Source: Areca catechu
Lineage: Eukaryota; Streptophyta; Magnoliopsida; Arecales; Arecaceae
Direction of reading: 5' to 3'
Length of the DNA: 64,000 nucleotides
Assembly: GCA_021397845.1 (NCBI GenBank)
Contig: CM038040.1
Location: 65,335,966-65,399,965, forward strand
How positions within the stretch are numbered: the first letter of the stretch is position 1; the number at the start of each line of letters is the position of its first letter. The notes under the pieces were generated by a model that searched no databases, had not been told where the DNA came from, and saw only the letters and a list, made by a program, of their open reading frames with translations. The translations under genes and the position numbers were made by a program. Positions 1 through 9,909 of the stretch are shown here, in pieces.

Positions 1-70
1 CGACAGACGCTCACGGTTAGAGAATTACCAGTCATAAATTCCAAGTGAAGGCAGGAAGAGTAAAACTTAC

Positions 71-973
71 CCCCATAAGATGGCGAAGAGAACTTCTGGC
101 TACCTCGTTCACCGACCACCCATCAGTGTTGGGGGCAGCACTCTGAAGCTGTTCCTTCACTTCCTCAGCAGCACGCCACAGTAGGTGCTCCTCCTCCTCC
201 CCCAGGGTGCCGGCGGCCCTCTCGCCAACGGTCGACGGCCCCTCTCCCGTAGGGGTTCTCTAGGTCGTTAGGGGGATCGTTGCAGTCGTCTCCAACGGCG
301 AGGATATAGGGGCTGCTCCCACCCCTGTCAACATCGAGCACCTCTCTTCTGTCTGGGCGCCCAGCTGTCCGACCGATGAAGATCGCTCGGAAGTAATAAG
401 TCTGCGGCGTTCGGTCAGGGACATGTCATCCCCTAACTTGACCGACACCTCCACGGCGGACGGTTCTACCGTCCATCATTTCTTCGACCTTTTGAGTGTC
501 GGATCAGTCGCCCGCTTCTTTGGCTCTTGCAGCACGCCACAGTAGGTGCTCCTCCTCCTCCCCCAGGGCGCCGGCGGCCCTCTCGCCAACGGTCGACGGC
601 CCCTCTCCCGTAGGGGTTCTCTAGGTCGTTAGGGGGATCGTTGCAGTCGTCTCCAACGGCGAGGATATAGGGGCTGCTCCCGCCCCTGTCAACATCGAGC
701 ACCTCTCTTCTGTCTGGGCGCCCGGCTGTCCGATCGATGAAGATCGCTCAGAAGTAATAAGTCTGCGGCATTCGGTCAGGGACATGTCATCCCCTAACTT
801 GACCGACACCTCCACGGCGGACGGTTCTACCGTCCATCATTTCTTCGACCTTTCGAGTGTCGGATCAGTCGCCCGCTTCTTTGGCTCTTGCAGTGTTGGC
901 TCCGTAATATGGATGGCTCTCCGTTGAGCAAATCGTGCTGAGAGGACCGCCCGATCCGACTTCATCTTCCCGC
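71..973 (-). pseudogene. Antisense Tat gene, second exon, with internal duplication
   Basis: Read on the minus strand, an acceptor (TTGACAG, AG at 975-974) opens an exon starting GKMKSDRAVLSARFAQ. The exon runs through an acidic and Ser/Thr-rich region to a donor (GGGTAAGT, GT at 70-69). The last part before the donor reads LLWRAAEEVKEQLQSAAPN, a likely helix. A tandem duplication of 361 bp interrupts the exon. Because 361 is not a multiple of three it changes the frame, and in-frame stops are present, so the copy is dead. The third exon would lie left of the window. Product unknown. The matching exon of the element at 9.9-21.7 kb leads into a coiled coil. Confidence 0.5.
171..892. repeat. 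Tandem duplication, two 361-bp units
   Basis: The unit beginning near 171 (gcacgccacagtaggtgctc) recurs exactly 361 bp later. About seven single-base differences are visible between the copies, so the duplication is young relative to the rest of the decay here. It lies inside the antisense exon at 71-973 and breaks its frame. Confidence 0.9.
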
Positions 974-1044
974 CTGTCAATAATCAAGGTCAGACTTAGT
1001 CGTCAAGCCAACAGAAAATAAGAAAAAGAAGCCGATCTCTCTCT

Positions 1045-1740
1045 CTACATGACTCTCGTCCTACCTAACATCGGTTGCCGGCTGAGTCCGGCCTGGTGAA
1101 GACTCCCCTCAAGAAGCATAAAGCTGATGAACTTCGGATCCTCTCCCTCCAACTTGTGGAAGTCAGCCTTGTCGGCCCTCGAGACTTTCCTTCCATTCAA
1201 AGCATTCGTCCTCGGCTTCCTCCAGGCCGCCTCAAAGCCCCATGGCTCCAGGCTATCTACAAAGAAGTATCGGGACTTCCATCCGTGAATTGCGGACGGA
1301 AGTCCCCCTAGAATCTTCTGGCCAGGGCGTGGACTGAACATCCACCTCTCCTGACTTCGGAAGTCCTGCTTCAGTAGAAAGAAAATCAAAAATAGGGATA
1401 CCCTAGGCTCTATGTCAACCTCCCGACAGAGGAATATGAAACCGCACAGGACCCTAATGCTGTTCGGCGTCTGCTGGGAAGGTGTGATCCTATAAGTATT
1501 GAAGACCTGGATGAAAAAGCTATGAATTGGGAAACGAAGACCAGCTTTCAGGTGGTCTTCGTACATGGGGAGGGCTCCTAAGTTTAGAGGTCCGTTCACC
1601 CTACCCTCTCGGTTGGGGATGGTCAGGTGTAAGGTGGAAGGGATGTTATAGATGATCCTAAGGTTCTTGGCCCTCTCTCGGGTCATGGCCGACGGGATGT
1701 CAAAGGGACCAGGTTCCCTATGACCGCAAGCCATAGCCAT
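1045..1740 (-). CDS. Antisense Tat gene, first exon; Transposase_28-like (gypsy-type) domain
   Basis: An open frame of 231 codons starts at ATG 1740 on the minus strand. It resembles the plant 'putative gypsy type transposon' domain (Pfam Transposase_28 as I recall it). Hallmarks are the block LRFPIHSFFIQVFNTYRITP followed by PNSIRVLCGFIFLCREV, a hydrophobic run, then a Trp-rich stretch with F-S-P-R-P. The frame LGGLPSAIHGWKSRYFFVD aligns with SSIKGWKSKFFSATI in the second element. A splice donor (TTAGGTAGG, GT at 1064-1063) lies just before the stop, so coding likely leaves this exon at 1065 and continues at 973. No stop interrupts the domain. Biochemical role unknown; the 'transposase' label is historical. 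Confidence 0.65.
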   Translation of the reverse strand: MAMACGHREPGPFDIPSAMTRERAKNLRIIYNIPSTLHLTIPNREGRVNGPLNLGALPMYEDHLKAGLRFPIHSFFIQVFNTYRITPSQQTPNSIRVLCGFIFLCREVDIEPRVSLFLIFFLLKQDFRSQERWMFSPRPGQKILGGLPSAIHGWKSRYFFVDSLEPWGFEAAWRKPRTNALNGRKVSRADKADFHKLEGEDPKFISFMLLEGSLHQAGLSRQPMLGRTRVM

Positions 1741-1906
1741 CCTAAAATGGGTTGCAGAGAAGGAAGGAGGTGGGGGAAGATGAAGACAGGACTAACCTAA
1801 TTCTTTGGGTCTCTAAAGAAGCCTAAAAGCAGTGCGGGGAGGGAGGAGGCAACTTTCTTTTCCAGCACAAATGTAGAACAGGTTCCTTCTGGGTGTTGCC
1901 CTCCTC

Positions 1907-1917
1907 CTTTTATAGGT
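1907..1917 (-). promoter_or_regulatory. TATA box candidate for the antisense gene
   Basis: The minus strand reads CCTATAAAAGG, a near-ideal plant TATA box, about 170 bp upstream of the antisense ATG at 1740. It lies between the 3' LTR and the antisense gene, where a separate promoter would be expected. The second Tat element shows no equivalent. Confidence 0.4.
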
Positions 1918-2340
1918 ATCCAAGGGCCGCGTCCCAATACACCCCCCCCATCGCGCGTGCCAAGATCCGACGACCATCGCTTCAGTTCTCGAGTTGGACA
2001 GGAATTCGAGGGGACGCGCCAGATCGTATCCGGCCACGATCCATGTAACAGTCGAAGCAACGGCGGATGGGGCACTCCGGCAAGTGCACCAACCGCCCTG
2101 ATGGTGCCACATGTCCCACGTCGCATCAAGAATCCAAATGGGCAGCAGCCAGGCACCATACCGGCCATAACTACTCCCCTTATCCTCGCCAACTAGGCAC
2201 TGACACCTGTCTTGGGGCAAAAATTAGGGCAGAAGGCAGCCAGACGCAGCACACCAAATCGGATTCGCCATCATTTGAAAGGCTGGAGCATTTACTGCCA
2301 TTTAATGCCCTCACCCTTTGAGCCTACGTACTCGCTCGAA

Positions 2341-2362
2341 GCACAAGGGCAAGGGGGACAAC
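2341..2362 (+). promoter_or_regulatory. Polypurine tract
   Basis: The tract gcacaagggcaagggggaca directly precedes the 3' LTR and is the expected priming site for plus-strand DNA synthesis. It fixes the element's orientation as +. Confidence 0.6.
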
Positions 2363-2937
2363 TGTTGTACCATGACGGCTCACCCTTAGCAAGAACCGGC
2401 CCAGTCCTGAGGTCCGACCCGACCACCCTTCCCATCGCTCTCCTTCGGAGGCTTGGCCTTTGGTCCGACTGACCGACTGTCTCATGGCCGACGTCCGACA
2501 GACGAGTCTTAGCATCCAGGGTATTACAGAAGTACCTTTCTATTACTGCAGGATCCTGCTACCCCAACGGCCCTGCTCCACTACTTTCATGATGTCGCCG
2601 TATCTGCGCACCACGTGGCCACTCTCCAGATGCTCCTAGGGGCAGATCGGTCTTTCTCAGCCTCTCTCCTAATAGATTTTGGACTGTTTCGCACCTATAT
2701 AAGGTACCTGGGGGATCCCGTTCGAAGGTAGAACCACTCTTCCCTCTCTAAAGACTGTTCATTCCTTGATTCCTCCATTCTGTTACCTTCAATCTCCTGC
2801 TAACTTAAGCATCGGAGGGTCCCCCACCGGAACACCACCGACGTCCTTGGGGACTTTGTTGTAGGTTCGCCCGGGAGAAGAGCGCTCCAGCCCATCCAAC
2901 CGTCCCGATTTCTGATCCAGGAGTTGATGCAGCAACA
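2363..2937 (+). repeat. 3' LTR of the left Tat-type element
   Basis: The LTR is 575 bp and bounded by TGTTG and CAACA, a 5-bp inverted terminal repeat. A TATA box (cacctatataagg, TATA about 2695-2703) marks the likely transcription start region, followed by a C/T-rich leader. Its 5' partner is outside the window, so LTR divergence cannot be judged. Confidence 0.7.
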
Positions 2938-3422
2938 GTACACATATAAAGTATTATTGATGATAGTAGTGATGGCTCTAGCATTGTTATTAAAAACTAA
3001 TATTTTTATATTAATAAAATTTAATTAATTAATTAGTTATTTACTTTATTAAGTAATTATTATTTATTAATTTAATAAATTAGATATTTATTTATTTAAA
3101 TGATTATTTATTTATTTAGATGATTATTTTTCTTAATTATATGTTTAATTAATTAATTAGATGATTATTTAATTAATTAGTTATTTATTTATTTATTTAT
3201 TTGATTAGTTAATTAAATAGTTAATTATTTAATTAAATAATTATTTAATTAATTAAATATATGTTTAATTAATCAATTATTATTTATTTAATTAATTAGA
3301 TGTTTATTTATTAATTAGATATTTATTTATTGATTTAGTTAATTAGATATTTATTTATTTATTTATTTTATTAATTAGTTGTTTATTTAATCATTTAGAT
3401 CTTAATTTAATTAAGCAAATAA
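2938..3422. repeat. AT-rich low-complexity tract (TTAATTAA/TTTATTTA-like)
   Basis: From about 2990 to 3420 the sequence is made almost only of ttaattaa, ttatttattt and similar words with rare G or C. No gene was seen. It separates the gypsy element from the CACTA remnant and probably grew by slippage. Confidence 0.85.
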
Positions 3423-3539
3423 TTAATTAGGTGTGTATAGATAGCTTACATTTTCTTTCATAATGTTAAAAAAGGATTCAATACCTTTTTTATATTTCTC
3501 ACTAAAAAAATTATTATCATCAAGCAAACTCTTATCCAT
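3423..3539 (-). pseudogene. TnpD-like CACTA transposase N-terminus fragment
   Basis: On the minus strand a 38-codon frame starts MDKSLLDD and continues KYKKGIESFFNIMKEN before a stop. The pattern MD-K/R-S, then Y-x-x-G-I/V-E-x-F, is the usual start of plant CACTA TnpD proteins (transposase-associated domain). The start codon sits just after a TTTTTTTATAG acceptor-like site, as expected for a gene with a leader intron. The zinc-binding Cys motif and the transposase domain that should follow are absent: the sequence runs into the AT-rich tract. It is a fragment, not a working gene. Confidence 0.5.
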
Positions 3540-4630
3540 ATCCTATAAAAAAAATTTAAATTAAAAGCATAAAAAATCAAATTATAGAGGTATATTAAAA
3601 TCTAGAAGCAATGTAATCTAGAAGATAAATTGTAACAATAACTTAAGCTAAACCAAAGCATAATATGAAGGTGGAGAGCTCGACCCTAGAGAGTTGGGTG
3701 CCATTATGGTTTGGAGGCAGCAATTTGGGCACTAGAGGGCTATGAGAAGAATACGTGGGCACCGACAAAGTTGCGGGCCAAACAGGTGGGTGTCAGCCCT
3801 CCTTGTAGGTAGAGAGCTTAGCATTAAAGAATTGGATGCCAGTGCAATTGTAGGTAGAAGAGCTCGTCACCGAAGGAGGGGTGTGGCAGGGGAGTCTCAA
3901 AGGTGGAGGTAGGAACGATGGCTACCGAAAGGGATTGGAGGCAAAGATTTGGACATCGGAGGGGGTTGTAGACAGGGCAGGTGGGTGCTAGAGGGGGTTG
4001 CTGGTAGGTAGGTGGGCACTAGATGGGGTTACACTGGGCAAATAGGTGGAAGTTAGATAGGGGTTACGATAGAGGGGTTTCTATATATTCGTCAAAGGTT
4101 AGCCTGACATCATCCATGCCCTTGGATCAAAGGAGGTTCTAGATGTCATCGGAGGTCTGCTTGGCATCCTCCACACCCTTGGATTGGAGTCTTGGAGGGG
4201 GAGAGGAGATGAGGTCGATAAGTTTAGGGTTTGGCAGAGGGAGAAGGAAAGTGATTAGGAATTAGGTTGCTTTGAATAAATAAAAATATTAATAAAATGT
4301 TAAAATATTAATACAAATATATATTGATAAAATAAAAATAAGTAAATTTAATCAAAAATATAATAACATAAAATATCAAACATATTAAATAAGATAAATA
4401 AATAATAAGAATAGATAAAAATAATAAAAAAAGTAGTAAAATATAATATAAGAAATATTATCCAAAAAGTGGATAATATTTTTTCTAATTATGCATTTTA
4501 TACTAATTAATATAATAATCATTAATTAAATGATAAAAAATCTTTATGTACCTTATTTATTTATAGTAATTCTACAAAAATCTTTATGTTTTAAAATTGT
4601 GGTGTACTTTGTACTGGTTGAATGGTGCTT

Positions 4631-5276
4631 TGGTGTGGCAATGGGTCAAGTTTGGGTAGGGTTATCCAAAACCCATACCTGCCCCACCAAAAAATTTGCC
4701 AACCCATACCTATCTTGAGTCATGTAAAAAAAAAGGCATGTCTAAGTCGACTCAAGTTGGATTGAATCGGATCATGTGAATAATTATACAAGCTTAAGTT
4801 CAATCCATCATGAAAAAAATTATAAATAGAATAGAATAATGAACTATGTTGGAAATTATGGAACCTCGTTACATTTGTCTAACAATTAAATAATGAATGA
4901 AAAAAAACAAGTCTACCATCAGTATTAAAGGATATCATTTATACTTAGATGCAGAATTAATTTACATAATATACAGAGCTTGATTTAAAAAAAGAAAAAA
5001 ATTCCTAAATAGCAAAATGGAGGAGAAGAAAGAGGCATGGGGTAGGTTAGGGAAGAGATCAATCAAAGCATTGAACTGAGGCTAGGCACCGAGGGATGGG
5101 GGATTGAGAGGGCTTATGCCTTTTACCTAATCAGGTCAAGTCTAGGATGGGACATATTAATATCCTTACTCGACTTGAATCCGAGTCTAGTTTTTTATAT
5201 AAAATCCATACCTGCTTTTACCCGCCCCATTGGGGTTGGGTATCCATCGGGTTAGCAAAAATTTTACCACCCCTAA
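4631..5276. mobile_element. Non-autonomous hAT-like element, about 646 bp
   Basis: The left end reads tggtgtggcaatgggt and the right end, reverse complemented, ttaggggtggtaaaat. These are imperfect inverted repeats of the TAGGGGTGGCAAT type common in plant hAT elements. The flanks tggtgctt (4623-4630) and tgatgctt (5277-5284) form a 7/8 matching 8-bp target duplication. Inside the ends are 'aacccatacctgcc' and 'acccgccccattggggttgggt', also usual for this group. No transposase frame is present. Confidence 0.5.
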
Positions 5277-5469
5277 TGATGCTTTGAGGTGCCTGTTCAG
5301 TGACTAGAACAATACAATTTCTTGGTTTGATGACAATGCATGACATGATACTTGTTTTAATATTTATTTTTTTATAATTTTTACAAATGAATTTTTCAAA
5401 AAAGTAAAAATATAATGACATTTTATGACAAAATATTTTATCACAACAATATTGAAAATTAAACACTTT

Positions 5470-6684
5470 TTTATAACAACATTGTTTTAAAGCTTTGCAA
5501 ATAAAAAGATATTATTTTGTAAGTCCATTTGTAATAAAAATTAAAATATATATAATGCTTTTTATGATAAAATATTTTTTATCATGAAAAATTAAAAAAG
5601 GGACATAACAAAAGTAGGGAATCTAAATTTTTTGCAACAAATAATCCTTTATCATGAAAAATATATTGATTTTTTGTAACAAATAATTTTGTCACAATAA
5701 ATTAAAAAAGGGAATAAAAGAAGGGAATCTAATTTCTTTTGCAACAACCAAGTATTTATCATAAATAATATATTGACTTTTTGCAACAAAATACTTTTAT
5801 CATAATAAATTAAAAAAGAGAGAACAAAGGGAGATTATCTATTTTTTTTGTAATAAACAATCCTTTGTCATGAAAAGTATATTGACTTTTTGCAACAAAT
5901 ATTTTTGTTACAAGAAATTAAAAAAAAAGAGGAGGGAACAAAAGGAGGAAATCTATTTTTTGTTGTAACAACCAAGTCTTTGTCATAAAAAATATATTGA
6001 CTTTTTGTAATAAATATTTTTGTCATAATAAATTAAAAAAAGAGGGAACAAAAAGATAGAATTTATTTTTTCGCAACAACCAAGTCTTTGTCAAAAAAAA
6101 TCTTAACTTTTTGCAATAAAATTTTTTTGTTACAATACTTTAAAAAATGAGCAAACAAAAGGAGGGAATCTATTTTTTTTGTAGCAAATATGCTTTTGTC
6201 ATTAAAAAAATAAAAAATATAATGATTTTTTGCAACAAAATATTTTTGTTATAATAAACTAAATAGTGATTTAGACTTTTTGCAATAAAATATTTTGCCA
6301 TAATAATTTTGCTTAAAGTGATAATAGTAATTTTGTTGCTATAAATAGAAAACTAAATTTAGAAAAATCTTATTTATGATAATATTTTTTTGCCACAAAT
6401 TGATTATTTGTAGGACAAATATTTTATCCCAAAAACATACCTTTTGTCATAAATATATTTGGTACCAAAATATAGGAAATTATGAATTCGTGGAAGGATT
6501 GTTTTGTGATAGAATTGTTACATTATTGCAATACCTCATGCCTTTAGTGACAAAAAAAAAGTTTGTTACAAAAGAATTGACTTTTTGTAATGAAATTGTA
6601 ATTCATTGCCAAAGCTTTATGTGTAATGATAAATTTTTAATTGGTCATTAAAAATTTATCATTAAAAAATATTTTTTTGTAGTG
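5470..6684. repeat. CACTA subterminal repeat region
   Basis: Loosely tandem units of about 100-120 bp repeat the order: gcaacaa-type word, caagtctttgtcat, atatattgactttttgcaacaaa, gtcacaataaattaaaaaa, gggaacaaaagg. At least six copies lie between 5540 and 6240. Near the terminus the palindrome gataaatttttaattgg/ccaattaaaaatttatc-like sequence appears (about 6628-6661). No gene. Confidence 0.6.
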
Positions 6685-6719
6685 ACTTCATCTTAGAGTG
6701 AGAGAGGACATGAGATTTG

Positions 6720-7035
6720 TGGAGGCATCATCTTACAAGGAGCATCCATTGCACGTAGAGGAGAGAGAGGTACGCTGTATTTAGAAGAGAGGGACAATAA
6801 AGAGAGAGGTTCTCCTTTTTATCTTCCATCTCTTGTAATACTTCTATAAACTTCCTGTGATTACATAAAAGAAAAATATATATTCGGTGTAACCATGGAC
6901 ATAGTAACAAGAGACTCTAAATCATATAAATATGTGTTCTTGCGCTAATTATTTATTTGCTATTTGCAATTCCCTTCTTCTATGATTCTTACATATCCAC
7001 TGCGCATACCACTCTATAACAACTAATTTTAGAGC
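6720..7035 (+). repeat. Possible copia LTR remnant (3' part)
   Basis: The sequence has the layout of the end of a Tork/TNT1-type LTR: gagagaggttctcc, 'cttgtaatacttctataaac', 'ggtgtaaccatgg', 'gtgttcttgcgc', and a closing 'actctataacaact'. No partner LTR or coding region is beside it. Recognition is by pattern only. Confidence 0.3.
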
Positions 7036-8429
7036 ATGCTAGACCACAACAAATATTGAAGTAGAAGTCAAGATCTATCTTCTATAAAACTTTTATAATT
7101 TTTATGATTTTTATATTTATCATATTTTTAGATATCTAGTCCTATTTAAGTTAGAAAGAAGAGTTTAATCCAACATGTTTAAGGATAAATATTTATCCAA
7201 AGGATAAGAAGAGAAATTCAATCCGAATTATGAAAAAGGCAAATATTACTATATTATAAATAATGGCTATATACCTCAGTTTATACTATGAAAAATTAAT
7301 CAATGAAAGAAAAGGGGGAGGGGGGGGTTTAAACATTTCTTTCGCAACTCTTCTATCATCATCTCTTTTTTTTTGAAAGATCTGAGTAAAGCAGATTGAA
7401 AAAATTACTGAGAAAAGGATCAACAAATATACGCACCCATTAATTTATTATTCAGTTCACTAGTTCGATGTGTCAATTAGGGAATACTACTTAACATGAT
7501 AAATAGGTGGTGCAAATCAGATTGTCAAGTATTGCTCAATTAGTCACAGTCTTCCATGCAAGACCCAAAAATAGAATGGTGATACGATGGACACAATCAT
7601 TTGTTTGATATATGTACATACTACTTGAGTGTCATTATAAGTAATTTTTGTTGTTCTATCGAACACTTCTAACACATTACTGAAAAAGGATTTGTAAGAT
7701 GGACCTAATGGTTGAGAAAAGAATAGGGCTAAAATTGGATCAGGTACCAATATATCCATGATTTTTAGAATTGTATTAAATCACTCGGTTTGACCTATGT
7801 CAAACCAAACCAGGCTGAATCATGACAATTCAGCCTTGGATTTTAGTTCGAGCTTCGGATCGATTGAAACCTTGCTGAACAGGAGGTTTAGCCCGGTTCG
7901 ATTTTTTTCTTTTAAGATAGCAAGGATGAGAGGAGAAGGCTTGAGACTTTTCTTCTCCTCTTTTGACTTGTTTGATAGTAAAAAGGAATAAATTACAAAA
8001 AGAAAGTGTAAAAAAATTAAAGATTAATTACAGGAGGCTTTTATGTTATTTTGTTCTTGTAAAAGGCTACAAATATTTTGTTTCATCCATATAAATCATT
8101 TTAAGTACTTAATTTTAGATGACCAATTTATCAAAAATATTAATAATATCATAATCTAAATTTGTCAAATATAATTGATTCCATATCCTATTCTATTTTT
8201 AAATTGATTTTTATCAAATATAAAATTATTTTCTTAATTCCTTGTGATAGATTTATAATAATTAGTTATTAATTTTTATTCAAAATTTTTAGTAGATTTT
8301 TTAATCATGAGCACCACAATTATCAAAATTTATAATTTTTTTATATAAAAAGATACTTACTTGCATGGAGTTCTTACTTTAATTGGACAATAGATGCTCA
8401 CGAATATCCTTACTGGGCATTATTCTAAG
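7036..8429. other. AT-rich spacer, no gene seen
   Basis: No credible coding region was found. A short block at about 7780-7920 (ggtttgacctatgtcaaacc, cccggttcgattttt) looks like a dispersed repeat. A similar style of sequence occurs at 51230-51300, but no clear boundaries were seen. Confidence 0.5.
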
Positions 8430-9540
8430 TAATGTACCACCATCGCTATTATATGAAAATAAAAAAGGCATAACTATGGTTATATAAAGACAAAAATATC
8501 AACACATTTACCAAAAAAAGGGCATGAAAAAAATCATATTTAATTATTTTATATTATAATAGTATATTTCATAGTAATCATTCATGATTTAGGATGATTC
8601 AACTATGACTATTATATGAAAATAGAGTAAATCATGGTATACAAAGAAAGGCATCGAGATATTTTAAAAAATAAGTAACCTATTTTATCTCGTGCTATCA
8701 TATGAAAATAGAGGAAAGTACATTATATAATGATAAAAAAGCATCAACATATTTTAAAAAAATAGGATAGCATTAAAAACATTATATTAATCATTTCATA
8801 CCATAATAGTATAGTTTATAGTAATTATCAATGACTTAGGATGATTTAGCTATGGCTATCATATGAAAATGAAGGAAAGCACGCTATATAAAGATACAAA
8901 GGCAACAAAACATTTGAGGAAATAATTAACTACATTAATCATTTTATACGATAATAAATATTTAGAAAAATAAACAACCATATTTTTTTGATACTATTAT
9001 ATAAAATTAAAGAAAAACACATTATATGAAAATGGAAAAAAAATGTTATATAAAAATAGAAAGGTATCGATATATTTGAAGAAAAAAGAATAGTAAGAGA
9101 AAAAATTATATTAACCATATCATATCATTATAGTATATTTCATAGTAAATCATTAGTGGTTCAGGGCAATTCAACTATAGTTATTATATGAAAATAGAGG
9201 AAAGCATATTATATAAAGATGGAAATATATCAAGATATTGAGAAAACAAGTAACTACATCAGTTATTTCAGACTATAATAAATATTTAAAAAAATATTTT
9301 TTCTTATTTTATCATATAAAATTAAAAAAAGTATATATAAAGATCGAAAGACATCAACACATTCCAAAATAGGATAATATAAGAAAAAAATATATTAGTC
9401 ATTTAAAATCATAATAGTATTCATAATTATCATCCATGATTCAGGATGATTTAGCTATATTTATTATACAAAAATGGAGAAAAATATGTTAATAAAGATG
9501 GAGTGATATCAAGATATTTGGAAAAACAAGTGACAAGATG
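8430..9540. repeat. Degenerate satellite-like tandem repeat, units about 250-330 bp
   Basis: A landmark word of the form ggatgatttagctatgg followed by attatatgaaaatagagg recurs near 8592, 8839, 9165 and 9443. Between the landmarks come the same words in the same order: ggaaagcatattatataaag, gcatcaacatattt, gtaactacat, atattaatcattt and cataatagtat. Copies differ by many substitutions and indels, so this is an old array. No gene. Confidence 0.6.
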
Positions 9541-9909
9541 GAAATTTTTTAATTTGAATTTAAAATTATTCAAAAATTTTTAAAAAAATGATTACATACT
9601 CTAAGAAATAAAAAAAATTTAAAAATAAAACATAATAAAAAATTGATATGCCAGTTTGATTGGCATACATGCCATTACCGTATATCAATATGGTACCAAA
9701 TCAATATCGTACCATACCGATTATCGACCAGTACCGGTATCAGTATTAGTTCAGAAAATCTTGAATATGTCTATATCTATATTTATTTTGTCTAACAAAT
9801 ATAAATATGGATATAGATATTCATCGAATATAAAAACTCATATCCATATTCATTTTAAATGGATATAGATACAAATCGGATACTGAAAGTATCAATATAA
9901 AATGTATAT
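9541..9909. other. AT-rich spacer left of the Tat element
   Basis: No gene. The segment holds imperfect 'ggtaccaaatcaatatcgtacc' and 'taccggtatc' words and 'ggatatagatat' repeats. Similar ggatatgaatacaaat sequence resumes right of the element near 21900, so the element seems to have inserted into one such block. Confidence 0.5.

Larger units (their letters stand above)
1..2937 (+). mobile_element. Tat-lineage Ty3/gypsy element, 3' portion, cut by left window edge
   Basis: The right end is well defined. A purine tract is followed by a 575-bp LTR that opens TGTTG and closes CAACA. To its left lies a region whose minus strand encodes a spliced protein gene homologous to that of the second Tat-type element at 9.9-21.7 kb. 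Gag and pol are not in the window and would lie further left. A 5-bp target duplication would start at 2938 (gtaca), but the left end cannot be checked. Assignment to the Tat lineage is inferred from the antisense gene between pol and 3' LTR, an arrangement known for this lineage. Confidence 0.7.
3423..6684 (-). mobile_element. CACTA (En/Spm) transposon remnant
   Basis: The right boundary reads atttttttgtagtg, the reverse complement of CACTACAAAAAAAT, a classic CACTA terminus, with a possible 3-bp target duplication 'act' beyond it. Inside it is a long region of short repeats built from ttttgcaacaaa, ttgtcataa and related words, typical of CACTA subterminal repeats. Further in, the minus strand has an 'aaccctaaac' leader-like stretch near 4230 and the start of a TnpD-like exon at 3539. 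The other end has been lost, probably when neighbouring elements inserted. A small hAT-like element lies within it. Confidence 0.6.

Noticed and set aside
1797..2220. Two overlapping frames of over 130 codons upstream of the antisense exon
   Set aside because: No recognisable domain, no counterpart in the second Tat element, and they overlap the antisense TATA box and leader.
2990..3420. Possible scaffold-attachment or replication origin because of extreme AT content
   Set aside because: Simple slippage-type sequence explains it, and no specific motif supports a function.
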